This document shows positions 17,173 through 26,311 of a stretch of DNA of 64,000 nt, piece after piece (position 1 is the stretch's first letter; every line of letters starts with the position of its first letter). The stretch lies in the NCBI GenBank assembly GCA_965215715.1, contig OZ244129.1:2046001-2110000 (forward strand), written 5' to 3'. This stretch comes from HXMU1428-3 sp965215715. GTDB lineage: Bacteria; Pseudomonadota; Alphaproteobacteria; Rhizobiales; HXMU1428-3. The translations under genes were made by a program, and so were the position numbers. The notes beneath the pieces were generated by a model. That model made no database searches and was not told where the DNA came from. It was given only the letters and a program-made list of their open reading frames with translations.

Positions 17173-18111
17173 CTAAGCTTTGTTCTCCACGGCTATCAGT
17201 TCTTTTAACTCATCTAGAAAGGTGATGAATTCAGGAAGGGCTGATTCTTCTAAAACTTGCAGTGTGCGTGATCTGCCCTCTTCTTTCACCAGTTGGCACA
17301 TGTGGTATCCAGGCGCTCTTAGTTTTTCAATTGCTTTTTCATCAAATGAACACAAAAGGGTTGTGCCTTCATTTTCTTGAAGCTGGGTTAGCTGTTCCAG
17401 GTCAGGTGGGCGAAACAAATCGAACCAATGGCCATTGCGCTGATCTAACTGCTCTTTGTCAAATAAAAGGGCTAAGTCTTGTTGTTCGCCTTTGCCATTT
17501 TGAAGGGTGAGGTAAAAGTCTTGGCTTTGTGCGGCCAGCCAGTTGGCGTATTTATCAATGTGCTCATAAAGGCCTTCTTCAAGATTTAAATGGAATTCAG
17601 ATTTTGCGCCTTTGCCCCGTTGCCCGTCTAAGCTTGGTCCCTTTTGGAACGTCAAAATGGGCCCTTTGGGGGTTTGAACAGGCCGCGCGAGGGGCCTGGG
17701 GTCTGCTTTCTTGGCGCGAGGGGGGCCCTCTTGGGTAATCTTAATTTCTTTTGGTTGGTACGGCTTGGCTTTTTCCTTAAGGGGCACTTGTGGGGGTGTG
17801 GTTTCAGGTTGGGTCTGTTTTATGAGCCTGCGTGTGTGAGGGGGGGCTGGATGTAATGGTGTTTGGGGAGATTTCTCTTGAGGGGGCCCTGTATTGATCG
17901 AAACAGGCATTTTATTAAAGTCATCCAAATTAACCCTTGCCGCTATTTCTCTAATGATACGGTTCTTTTTATGGGCGAACTTTTGCCGTTTTAGATCTTG
18001 TTTTTGTTGGTTTAATTCTTTTTCTTTGCGGCGATGGTTATAAAACCCCCATGCCAGCATAATGATGCCTATGCCGATTAAGACTTGTATTGTTAAGGTT
18101 AATTTCAGCAT
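17173..18111 (-). CDS. Membrane-anchored proline-rich hypothetical protein
   Basis: A 312-residue protein. One N-terminal transmembrane helix (about residues 5-22, IQVLIGIGIIMLAWGFY) is followed by a basic coiled segment (RRKEKELNQQKQDLKRQKFAHKK). A Pro/Lys-rich low-complexity linker spans about 75-165. The C-terminal globular part (about 180-312) contains LNLEEGLYEHIDKYANWLAAQ. I do not recognise it. The layout (anchor, extended linker, soluble domain) suggests a periplasm- or cytoplasm-spanning scaffold. Confidence 0.6.
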   Translation of the reverse strand: MLKLTLTIQVLIGIGIIMLAWGFYNHRRKEKELNQQKQDLKRQKFAHKKNRIIREIAARVNLDDFNKMPVSINTGPPQEKSPQTPLHPAPPHTRRLIKQTQPETTPPQVPLKEKAKPYQPKEIKITQEGPPRAKKADPRPLARPVQTPKGPILTFQKGPSLDGQRGKGAKSEFHLNLEEGLYEHIDKYANWLAAQSQDFYLTLQNGKGEQQDLALLFDKEQLDQRNGHWFDLFRPPDLEQLTQLQENEGTTLLCSFDEKAIEKLRAPGYHMCQLVKEEGRSRTLQVLEESALPEFITFLDELKELIAVENKA

Positions 18112-18322
18112 GGCAAAGGCGTATATCTTTATGACTAAAGGGTTTGTGTCTATTCGTTATTATATGTGAGATTTTGCAACTTTATCATATTGATTTTCCA
18201 AACTTCCTTCAAGATGTGCGCTTTTTTGTGGCAGGAATGTTTTGCTTGCTTTACTGTGCCCTTTAGAGTCGAAAATTTGTGCTATCCTTGTGATTTATAA
18301 TAAGAATTGGGTTTGATTTTAA

Positions 18323-19264
18323 ATGAAAGCAGTGATCCAACTTAGCTATTGGTTGCTCATAATATTGAGTTGTGCGGGGCTGTCTCACTTGCGCCAACCC
18401 ATCACTGATATGCTTTCTAATTTTTATTTGCATTTTACCCTGGTTGGTACGATTTTGTTTTTTGTCGCCTTGCATTGGCGCCTGCCGCGCACTGCCCTGG
18501 TTTCTGTGGCCATTGCAACCATTTGCTTTGGCTTGGCTTTCAGTTATGACAGGGTCTCTGTGGTGAACCAAACCCAGGCCTCTGACGCGCCTAACGGGCG
18601 TTTTACAATCATGACGTTTAATGCTTGGGAACAAGCAAAAACCATGAACAGGTTGATCGGTTTTTTAAAAGAAGCCCAACCTGATTTTGTGATTTTGCAA
18701 GAAATCACGCTGAAAGATTGGCGCGCGCTTAAAGCTGTTAAATCCATTTACCCTTACACTTCTTATTGTGATGATTGGTTGTGCGGCGTTGCTATGCTTT
18801 CCAAACATAAGTGGAACTCTGTTCAAGCGCGTAATTTTGGGCCGCATAAATTGCCCTTAATCACTGCCACTTTTGGGCCTGATCTGAACGGGCTTACTTT
18901 GATGGCGGTGCATTCTGCGCGCCCGCACTGGAAATATTCAACCCAGCGTGAACAATTTGAACATTTTGCCGATCATTTAAAATCCAAGCCACAATCTCCT
19001 ATTTTAATGGCGGGTGATTTAAATGCCTCTGTATTTTCTGCACTGTTAAGAGACTTTGCCGCCACCTCACGGTTAAAATCTGCCGGGACGTTTACCGTGA
19101 CCTGGCCCCAACGCTTGCGGCAATTTGGTTATTTTCAATTACCGTTTTTGCAACTTGATCTTGATCATTTTTTCGTCACGCCTGATTTAAAAATTATTCA
19201 TAAGCGGCGTGGGCCTGATCTTGGCTCTGATCACCGGCCATTGCTTTTGGACTTTGAGTTTTAA
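18323..19264 (+). CDS. Endonuclease/exonuclease/phosphatase-family protein, membrane-anchored
   Basis: A 313-residue protein with two or three N-terminal hydrophobic segments (about 5-75), then an EEP domain: FTIMTFNAWEQ, DFVILQEIT, MAVHSARP, ILMAGDLNAS, DLDHFFV and GSDHRPLLLDF. The catalytic Asn, Glu, Asp and His positions are intact. Similar membrane-attached EEP proteins are usually of unknown substrate, possibly phosphodiesters of lipids or nucleic acids. A hydrophobic gene follows 66 bp downstream and may be co-transcribed. Confidence 0.8.
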   Translation: MKAVIQLSYWLLIILSCAGLSHLRQPITDMLSNFYLHFTLVGTILFFVALHWRLPRTALVSVAIATICFGLAFSYDRVSVVNQTQASDAPNGRFTIMTFNAWEQAKTMNRLIGFLKEAQPDFVILQEITLKDWRALKAVKSIYPYTSYCDDWLCGVAMLSKHKWNSVQARNFGPHKLPLITATFGPDLNGLTLMAVHSARPHWKYSTQREQFEHFADHLKSKPQSPILMAGDLNASVFSALLRDFAATSRLKSAGTFTVTWPQRLRQFGYFQLPFLQLDLDHFFVTPDLKIIHKRRGPDLGSDHRPLLLDFEF

Positions 19265-19330
19265 CCATCAATTCATTTTTTAGCGGCGTTTTTTTTATTT
19301 GACCAGATTGAGAAAACGGATCGAGGCGGC

Positions 19331-19855
19331 GTGCCCGCTTGGATTATTCTTTCCCTGGCCATCATCATATTACCCCTTGGCATAAGCGGGGTTCAGTTTA
19401 TATGCATAACTTTTCTGCCCAGCCTTGACTTGCCAGCGTTAATGCCTGTTTGGCCGCCAGCTTGGTATGGCATTGGCTTGTTGGCTTTGGGCACTGGGTT
19501 TGGCGTGCTGTATTGGACGGGGCAAGGTTATGATTTGTTTCTTGATCAAAAAGCACGTTTGGCGATTGGGTTTTTATTTGCCTATCTGGTGATGAAAATC
19601 ACCCTTGTCAGCTCACCTTTTGTAGCGGTTATTTTGCTGTTGTTTTATGTGGGTGCTTACGGCTTACCTGCTTTGACGGGTAGGACATTTGCCCTGTCAG
19701 GCCATGGGGCATTGTTTAAGCTTGTTGGCCTGCATATAGGCTTTTTTTGTCTTGCTTGCTTGGCTTATTTTTGGCCCTTGCCGGCCCTTGGTTTGGGCTT
19801 TGTTTTATGCTTGGTTCTCTTGTTTGCCCTTTCACAACGTTCCTTTCAAACTTAA
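19331..19855 (+). CDS. Polytopic membrane protein, unknown
   Basis: A 174-residue protein with about five hydrophobic segments, no charged motif and no recognised family. The start is a GTG and is uncertain. The stop lies 5 bp from the convergent pabBC stop, so two transcripts meet here without an obvious terminator. Possibly co-transcribed with the EEP protein upstream. Confidence 0.5.
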   Translation: MPAWIILSLAIIILPLGISGVQFICITFLPSLDLPALMPVWPPAWYGIGLLALGTGFGVLYWTGQGYDLFLDQKARLAIGFLFAYLVMKITLVSSPFVAVILLLFYVGAYGLPALTGRTFALSGHGALFKLVGLHIGFFCLACLAYFWPLPALGLGFVLCLVLLFALSQRSFQT

Positions 19856-19860
19856 GGGTC

Positions 19861-21669
19861 TTAAGTTAATTGGGCTTTGAGCAAACCACGAACCGAATTG
19901 CCTACATAAATCTGATCAGCTGTTTCAAGATCATTTAAGGTGAGCACTTTTTCCGTCACATCCCCATTGTTGAGCATGTGCATGCGCAGCGTTCCTGATA
20001 ACAAGCCGGAAGAAACCGGGGGCGTGTAGAGCTGGCCGTCCTTTTTGATAAACAAATTGGTAAAACTACCCTCTGTCATTTCACCGCGCTCGTTAAGGAA
20101 AATGACCTCTTTAATGTTTTTGTTTTTGGCCTGGGCTTTCTCTCTGGCCTGGTCATAAAACTGCCTGTGGGTTGTTTTGTGATAGAGATAGATGTTTGCA
20201 CTATGCATTGGCTTTTCTGCAATGCTCAGCTGCCAAACCTCATCTGTTGTTTGGCTGTCTAACAGGCTAGCGGTCATCGTTAGCGTCCCGTTTTGGTTTA
20301 ATAACACTCTTAAGCGCAGGTTCTGGTTGTTATTCTGGGTGAAGCTTTTTAACAGGTCTTCAAAGTCTTGTGGTTCAAACGGGATTTGAAAATATTTAGC
20401 TGAATTTGTTAGCCGGTCACAATGTTCTTGTTTGTACAAGATGCCTTGCTCTGGCGTGTAGGCCATGGTTTCCAACAGGCTAAACTCTGGGTGCTCCTTG
20501 GTTAGAAATTGCATCTTTAGCAAGCATTCATCATATTCTTGATCTGGCTTGGAATCATAAACCAGGCCGCTGCCAATGCCCATTTGGCCTTTACCGTTGT
20601 TATCAAGCTCTAGCGTGCGTATGGCCACATTAAAGCAGTAGTCGCGATTGGGGGAAAAGTAACCAATCGCGCCGGTGTAAATGCCGCGCGGGCCTTGCTC
20701 TATTTCATCGATTAATTCCATGGCCCTGATTTTGGGCGCGCCAGTGATTGAACCGGGAGGGAAGATGGCTTTCATTTGATCTAGTAAGGGGAGGTCTTCT
20801 TGCGGCTTGGAACGAATGACCGAGATCATTTGATGCAAGGACTGATAGGTCTCTACTTTAAATAAATCCTCAACCGTAACAGAACCGGTTTGGGAAATCC
20901 GACTTAAGTCATTGCGCATTAAATCTACAATCATCAAATTTTCCGCGCGTGACTTTTCATCCGTTTGTAATGTCATTTGAAAGGTTTGATCTTGTTGGCA
21001 GGTTGGCGCCCGCTTTAAAGTGCCTTTCATGGGCCTGGTTTCCAGCCAGCCGTCTTTGTTTTCAATGAAGAGTTCGGGTGAGGCTGATAAAATACTTTGC
21101 TGGCCAGTCATGATCAGGCTGGCATAGGCGACTGGTTGCTTGCGGCGCATCTCAGCATAAAGAGCCAGGGGGTTCTCAATCTCTTCAACGTCGGCCTTAA
21201 AGGTTAAGTTTAGTTGATAGATATCACCGGCCTTAATGGCTTGTTGAACGGTTTTAAAATTACTTTCATAAGACTGGTAGTTTTGCTGCGGGGTCAGCTT
21301 TATATTTTTAACGGCTGCCCGCTCCTGTTCAGATACATGTTGATCAAACCAGTCTTTTAGATATTGATGGGTGGTGATGGTTTTGTCTTTAAAAACCCCA
21401 AACCATAAAAGTGGTGTGTTTTCCTTCAAGCGGCTCCACATCTTGGGTTCAAGTGCCAGGCCTAACTCATAATTCATAAATCCAGCCACGTAATTGCCTT
21501 GATCCAGGGCGCGCTCAACGGCCTCAAAGGCTGGCTCGATCTCTTTTATGCTGTGCGCTCTGATGAGTTCATGCGGGGCTTCAAATAGCAGAACAGCCCT
21601 TTTGGCGTTCTGGCTATTTTCTAGCAGCACGAAGGGGGCTTGAGGGCATATTTGTGTCTCTAGGGGCAT
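19861..21669 (-). CDS. pabB: Fused aminodeoxychorismate synthase component I / 4-amino-4-deoxychorismate lyase (PabB-PabC)
   Basis: A 602-residue bifunctional enzyme of folate synthesis. Residues ~1-385 are PabB (chorismate-binding), with YQLNLTFKA, ILSASPELFIE, ETRPMKGT, DEKSRAENLMIVDLMRNDLSR and FPPGSITGAPKIRAMELIDEIE. The remainder is a PabC-like aminotransferase class IV lyase (FLNERGEMTEGSFTNLFI, SSGLLSGTLRMHML). It converts chorismate to p-aminobenzoate with an amidotransferase (PabA) encoded elsewhere. The fusion is common in Proteobacteria. The last gene before tRNA-fMet, transcribed away from it. Confidence 0.92.
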   Translation of the reverse strand: MPLETQICPQAPFVLLENSQNAKRAVLLFEAPHELIRAHSIKEIEPAFEAVERALDQGNYVAGFMNYELGLALEPKMWSRLKENTPLLWFGVFKDKTITTHQYLKDWFDQHVSEQERAAVKNIKLTPQQNYQSYESNFKTVQQAIKAGDIYQLNLTFKADVEEIENPLALYAEMRRKQPVAYASLIMTGQQSILSASPELFIENKDGWLETRPMKGTLKRAPTCQQDQTFQMTLQTDEKSRAENLMIVDLMRNDLSRISQTGSVTVEDLFKVETYQSLHQMISVIRSKPQEDLPLLDQMKAIFPPGSITGAPKIRAMELIDEIEQGPRGIYTGAIGYFSPNRDYCFNVAIRTLELDNNGKGQMGIGSGLVYDSKPDQEYDECLLKMQFLTKEHPEFSLLETMAYTPEQGILYKQEHCDRLTNSAKYFQIPFEPQDFEDLLKSFTQNNNQNLRLRVLLNQNGTLTMTASLLDSQTTDEVWQLSIAEKPMHSANIYLYHKTTHRQFYDQAREKAQAKNKNIKEVIFLNERGEMTEGSFTNLFIKKDGQLYTPPVSSGLLSGTLRMHMLNNGDVTEKVLTLNDLETADQIYVGNSVRGLLKAQLT

Positions 21670-21973
21670 AACTCATCTTGAAAACGTTGTTTGGTCTCTT
21701 ATCTATTAATTAAGGCCTGCAACTTATTGCTTCAAGTGGATAATTTCTTTCATACTCAAAAAGCGATTATCGTTGCTGTAGACAGTTTATTTTTGGGCAA
21801 ACTTTTTGCTTTCTTTTTTATGACAAGCTGTTATAAGACTGTTTCTTGGCCTTGACCAATTGGTCTTTTTGAACAATTTGGCCCGTTTTGGTCGTGCAAC
21901 ATCCTTTTTTGGATCGGTATTTATAAGCTTTAAAGAGCTTTCTTTGAGGCGGATTTAGATATTTTCTTTGTAA
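21670..21973. other. Intergenic region between pabBC and tRNA-fMet
   Basis: 304 bp of AT-rich sequence containing the divergent promoters. No ORF or repeat is evident. Confidence 0.35.
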
Positions 21974-22051
<78 letters not shown>

Positions 22052-22117
22052 CTTTCCCTTTGATTTATAAAGATAATACTGCGGCACCAAAGTGCCGTTT
22101 TCCCTGCCACAGAATCC

Positions 22118-22139
22118 GGTGCCGCACTGGTGCCGCATT
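22118..22139 (+). promoter_or_regulatory. Integrase arm-type repeat pair, left end
   Basis: Two copies of GGTGCCGCA at 11-bp spacing, plus an inverted copy (GCGGCACC) at 22081-22088. The same 22-bp block is present at 42546-42567 inside the other end. Paired sites at one helical turn near att fit arm-binding sites of a tyrosine integrase. Confidence 0.7.
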
Positions 22140-22212
22140 GTGTGTGCAGTTCCGTGAATGGTGGGGAATGCTAACTTGATGATTTTTATCATAAGACTGC
22201 TATGGTTGTATC

Positions 22213-23637
22213 ATGGCAGAGCAACACTACATCCGACCGAGTGACGCACGTTCCTGGCTGCATTGCAAGCGGCGGGTGTGGTACGATAATTTTCCGCCTG
22301 AAGGCATGGTTGAGGCCGAGCCTGATCCATTTGAAGAGTTGATAAAGCAGATGGGCATTCGCCACGAATGGGGCATTAAGCGCGATCTGGAACAGCAGTT
22401 TCAGGTGGTGGAAGCCACATCGGTAGAGCACACTGCTGCATTGATGGAGGCTGATGTCGATATCATCTATCAGGCGCAGCTGGCTGACAGAACGAACAAG
22501 ATTATCGGTGAGCCTGATTTTCTTATCCGTCATGAAAGCGGGGAATATCAACCCGCTGATGCAAAACTCGCCCGTAGCGGTGACAAGAAAGAAATTCAAA
22601 TTCAGTTGGGCTCATACCGCGAATTGCTGAAAAGCACATTGCCAGCCCTTATTTTCCTTGGCGATAAAAGCACCGTTGAAACCGGCGATGAAGCCAACAA
22701 GGAAGCTGAAAAGTTTCTGGCCGACATGCGCGGCATTCTCTCCCTTCAACATCCCCCTGAAGCTCGCTACGGTGAGAGCAAATGCAAGGTCTGCCCTTAT
22801 AATGGTGTCTGCAAGCCAGCATTTGAGGCTAAGGAGGATATAACGCTGCTTTATGGCATTGATTCCCGCGCAGCTCCACACCTGGAAGCACAGGGCATTA
22901 CCACCATCACCAAGCTGGCAAATTCCCAACCCGAAGATATTGAAGATGTGCCGTACCTGAAAGGCATCCATAAGAAATATCGTGCTGTGTTGCAAGCCAA
23001 GGCATACCTAACAGGTGAGATGTTCAAAATCCAATCGCCGCGTCTGCCCGAAGGCACATGGGTGCATTTTGATATCGAATCAAACCCGCTCACCGATCAT
23101 GGCGAAGATCACGTCTATCTCTGGGGATTTCTGAAACCGCCCTATAATGCCAGCGTTTTTGATTACGTCTGGACGGATCATGAAAGCCAGGACGAGCAAG
23201 GATGGTTGCAGTTTCTGGAATTGATGGAGCAGTACCGCCAGCAATATCCCGATCTGATCCTCTGCCATTTCTCCAGCTATGAGGTGGTGAATATCAAGCG
23301 ATATGCCAAACGTTACGGAATGGAAGAGCACCCCACCGTAGCATGGTTGCTGGGTGATGATTCCCCATTATTTGATATCCAACCTGCCGTGAAAGATAAT
23401 TTTGTGCTGCCGCTGGCCAGCTACGGCCTGAAACAGATATGTAAGCATGAAGGGCTGGTGAATTTCCAGTGGAGCGATGACGATTCTGGATCACAGTGGT
23501 CAGTCGTGCAATTTGTCAAATACCGTACCGAACTTATCAAAGATCGCCGCGAGCAAATGAAAAAAGACATCCTCGCCTATAATTTTGACGATGTAGTAGC
23601 CACCCGCAAGCTGGAGGAGTGGCTGCGATCGCAGTAA
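22213..23637 (+). CDS. TM0106-type RecB-like nuclease with RNase H-like domain
   Basis: A 474-residue protein. The N-terminal RecB/Cas4-like PD-(D/E)XK domain (about 1-210) has GEPDFLIRHESGEYQPADAKLAR (catalytic D, D, K). Cysteines in LHCKRRVWYD and ESKCKVCPYNGVCKP resemble the Fe-S clasp of Cas4/AddB. A helix-hairpin-helix segment follows, and a C-terminal DEDD exonuclease-like domain has HFDIESNP, LCHFSSYEVVNIKRYA and AYNFDDVVATRKLE. It probably acts on DNA ends. It is the first gene inside the island and converges on the defence operon with a 10-bp gap. An anti-phage role is inferred from context. Confidence 0.8.
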   Translation: MAEQHYIRPSDARSWLHCKRRVWYDNFPPEGMVEAEPDPFEELIKQMGIRHEWGIKRDLEQQFQVVEATSVEHTAALMEADVDIIYQAQLADRTNKIIGEPDFLIRHESGEYQPADAKLARSGDKKEIQIQLGSYRELLKSTLPALIFLGDKSTVETGDEANKEAEKFLADMRGILSLQHPPEARYGESKCKVCPYNGVCKPAFEAKEDITLLYGIDSRAAPHLEAQGITTITKLANSQPEDIEDVPYLKGIHKKYRAVLQAKAYLTGEMFKIQSPRLPEGTWVHFDIESNPLTDHGEDHVYLWGFLKPPYNASVFDYVWTDHESQDEQGWLQFLELMEQYRQQYPDLILCHFSSYEVVNIKRYAKRYGMEEHPTVAWLLGDDSPLFDIQPAVKDNFVLPLASYGLKQICKHEGLVNFQWSDDDSGSQWSVVQFVKYRTELIKDRREQMKKDILAYNFDDVVATRKLEEWLRSQ

Positions 23638-23647
23638 TGAATCTTCC

Positions 23648-26311
23648 CTAGTTATTTGGAATGGTTTTCTTGCTGTCGCTAATTGATTTTACCCAATTGG
23701 AAAGCGCCACAGTCTCTTCTAGTAATTTATCTGGCTCAGGAAGTGCTTGGTTTCTACCTCTTGTTTTATCGTGAGCGTTTAGATGGTCGCAACAATGAGA
23801 CCAAGACTTATACCATTCCTGACAGGCAGTTAGGTTAAGGGCACTGATCTTATTTATATTTTTCGCATTTATATAATCTCGATGCCTCATTACCACATGA
23901 GATAAGCCAATTTCTTCAAGGGCTCTTTCCCATGAGGCCCTCATATTATCGTAAAAAGCACCTGCTTTTGAATTATATTCTTCCTGGGTTAGGTTATCAC
24001 GTTCAGCTTTCAGTTTCCGCGCTTCCTTTTCTAATGCATCAATTCTTGCCTTCACCGACATACCATCCCAAGGAAGATTGTCATTCACGATGCCGACAAT
24101 CTTAGGAGTTCTACTTAGATGCCTTGATAGGAAATCCACTCCTTTATTCTTGGCTGAATCCTCAATATCATTCAGGAAAACTAAATCATGTGTAAAGACG
24201 ATCACCTGCCTGACTTTTGCTTCCTCAACAAGTCTATCCGCCACTTTTGAGCGCCAATCATGGTCAAGAGATGAAACTGGATCATCGAATACAAGTGCAG
24301 ATTTATGAGAGGAGGTAGCTAATTCGGCCAAGAACACAGCTATCGCAACACAAGTTTGCTCGCCCTCACTTAATACAGTTGATAAGTCAGTTCCAGGGCT
24401 GGATAGCAAGCTGAGTTTATAGTTTGGAGAACCATAACTTCCTCCTGATCTCTGCAACTCAACGCGGACACGGTTACCGACAAGGTCAACTATTTCCTCT
24501 TGAAAGCGATCTCTAATTTTCGGAGTTATAACATCATCTGCAATATTGTTGCCAAGCGTTGTAATTTTCCTAGTATTAGTTTCCTTCGCACACTCTTCCA
24601 AAAAAGCGATTTGCTGCAAACGCTTGATCTCTTCGCTGAGTGTTTGCTTATGATTCGTTATGGATTTTTTGTCTTCGAGTGCTTTCTTTTCAGCTTTTAG
24701 CTTGGCAATGCCTTCTGCATCAGCAGACTTCTGTAATTCCAAGGCAGATGATTTATGTTGCTCTATTTGTTGGTCGATAAAATTAAACGGAGAGGAGGAG
24801 TAATCAGAAAGCGTTACATCCTTTGAACCATTAACAATTCTTTGAAATTTTATTTGTCTTAACCTGATTGAAGCAAGGAAGCGTTTGACAACTTTGAGCA
24901 ATTGGGGGTTTGATATCTCAATGTCTTCAATAATATCCTGATAATCAGAGAAACAAACATAGTCTATAATGCTTGCATTTAATAACTGGTTGTAAAGTGC
25001 CTTTTCCCTATTGGCTGCCTTCTCAAGCTCTCCACTGACATGCTTTTCAAAAGATTGTAATCTCTTCTTCGCTGCATCACTTAAATCCTGTTGGCATAAG
25101 ACACATTTAGCCTCATCTTCGGTAAACGGAAATGACTTGCTGGCGTAGGCAGCCTGCATAGAATAGTCTCTAGCGGCAGACCACATTCTTTTCCATACTT
25201 CGCCGCCAATATCAGGCAGTGTATTGCCTTCCATCATAGCGCCGGCTGCTGCTTCTGCTGCTTTTCGAGCATCTTCTGAGCTTTGCCATTGTTTCAGAAT
25301 TGCATCTAGTTTTTCTTGGGTTATGAGTGCAGTTTTGCTGCTTACATCATTTTTAAATCGCTGAAGCCTTTCTGCCTTAAGGCCTTCTTCACGGATAGCT
25401 TTATTAATATCTTTTGATAAAGTTTCGGTTAAAAATTTGAGCCGAGCTTCATCTTCTTCTGTAAATACACATGTAGTTTCTAGCTCTTGTGGCTTAGTGT
25501 CTTTTGTAAGTGTGGCTGCAAATTTCCCAGAGGCGGTAGAGGCTTCCCATGGTGGGTTAGAAAATATCGCATTATGTGATTGCTCAAGTTGCCTAACCTC
25601 ATCTTTAATATTCGCTTCTACACGCTTACACACATCTGCCAAGGTATCTGGAATGTCTAGTCCATATGGCCTGAAAGCAATCTCATTGCCTTTTTTTTGT
25701 ATATGAATATTCGCACATTCACGGTCAAAAACATACACGGCTGATAGTACATTGTGAGGTCTCTCACTATCCTTCCACTGTACAATCTCATTGGTTTTAC
25801 TAGTCGTGCTATACGAAATATCAGCAGCTGGAGTTTCTCCCTTGTATTCAGGTGCAAAAACATTTGTAAGAATACGATCTCTATGCCGAGCACGGCACGA
25901 GCTCTTTAAAATGCGCGTATAACCAGATTTCCCAGAGCCATTGCCACCATATATAACTGTTATTCCCTTACTGCCGAATTGTAGTTCTTGGTCAGCTGCC
26001 AGATTATTCACGTGAGCTACATTGGCAAGTTTATCGATTATAACTGCTTCGGCAGCTTGCGGGTTCGCAGGTAGGTCATTCTCTTCCAGGGGAGTTGCAG
26101 CAAGGCTTTCAATATCACCAGCTTTCTCTAATTTTAGACATTGAACAAGATCATCAATATCCTGATCATCAATTTCATTCTTCTGTAGAATGCGCCTTAA
26201 AGCATCCCTTTGCCACATCGAACGCTCTTGCGACCAGTCAAGAATTTGTTCTAACACGGTCTTTTGGGTAACAGGAGGAACTGAAAGCTCATTAGCGGCA
26301 TTACTTGTCAT
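23648..26311 (-). CDS. AAA ATPase with coiled coil and CxxC hook, PrrC/RloC-like (AAA_13)
   Basis: An 887-residue ABC/SMC-type ATPase split by coiled coil. Walker A GGNGSGKS is at 122-129, the CVLC zinc-hook-like pair at 403-406, signature LSEGEQ at 647-652, Walker B ALVFDDP at 672-678 and the switch His at 708. This order matches the AAA_13 family that includes PrrC and RloC anticodon nucleases. The C-terminal ~100 residues contain R791-x3-E795 and nearby His (839, 843, 847), reminiscent of the Arg-Glu-His nuclease triad, though the spacing is longer. Its ATG overlaps the helicase stop (TAATG), so the two are coupled. Inferred role: toxin or sensor of the defence operon. Confidence 0.8.
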   Translation of the reverse strand: MTSNAANELSVPPVTQKTVLEQILDWSQERSMWQRDALRRILQKNEIDDQDIDDLVQCLKLEKAGDIESLAATPLEENDLPANPQAAEAVIIDKLANVAHVNNLAADQELQFGSKGITVIYGGNGSGKSGYTRILKSSCRARHRDRILTNVFAPEYKGETPAADISYSTTSKTNEIVQWKDSERPHNVLSAVYVFDRECANIHIQKKGNEIAFRPYGLDIPDTLADVCKRVEANIKDEVRQLEQSHNAIFSNPPWEASTASGKFAATLTKDTKPQELETTCVFTEEDEARLKFLTETLSKDINKAIREEGLKAERLQRFKNDVSSKTALITQEKLDAILKQWQSSEDARKAAEAAAGAMMEGNTLPDIGGEVWKRMWSAARDYSMQAAYASKSFPFTEDEAKCVLCQQDLSDAAKKRLQSFEKHVSGELEKAANREKALYNQLLNASIIDYVCFSDYQDIIEDIEISNPQLLKVVKRFLASIRLRQIKFQRIVNGSKDVTLSDYSSSPFNFIDQQIEQHKSSALELQKSADAEGIAKLKAEKKALEDKKSITNHKQTLSEEIKRLQQIAFLEECAKETNTRKITTLGNNIADDVITPKIRDRFQEEIVDLVGNRVRVELQRSGGSYGSPNYKLSLLSSPGTDLSTVLSEGEQTCVAIAVFLAELATSSHKSALVFDDPVSSLDHDWRSKVADRLVEEAKVRQVIVFTHDLVFLNDIEDSAKNKGVDFLSRHLSRTPKIVGIVNDNLPWDGMSVKARIDALEKEARKLKAERDNLTQEEYNSKAGAFYDNMRASWERALEEIGLSHVVMRHRDYINAKNINKISALNLTACQEWYKSWSHCCDHLNAHDKTRGRNQALPEPDKLLEETVALSNWVKSISDSKKTIPNN

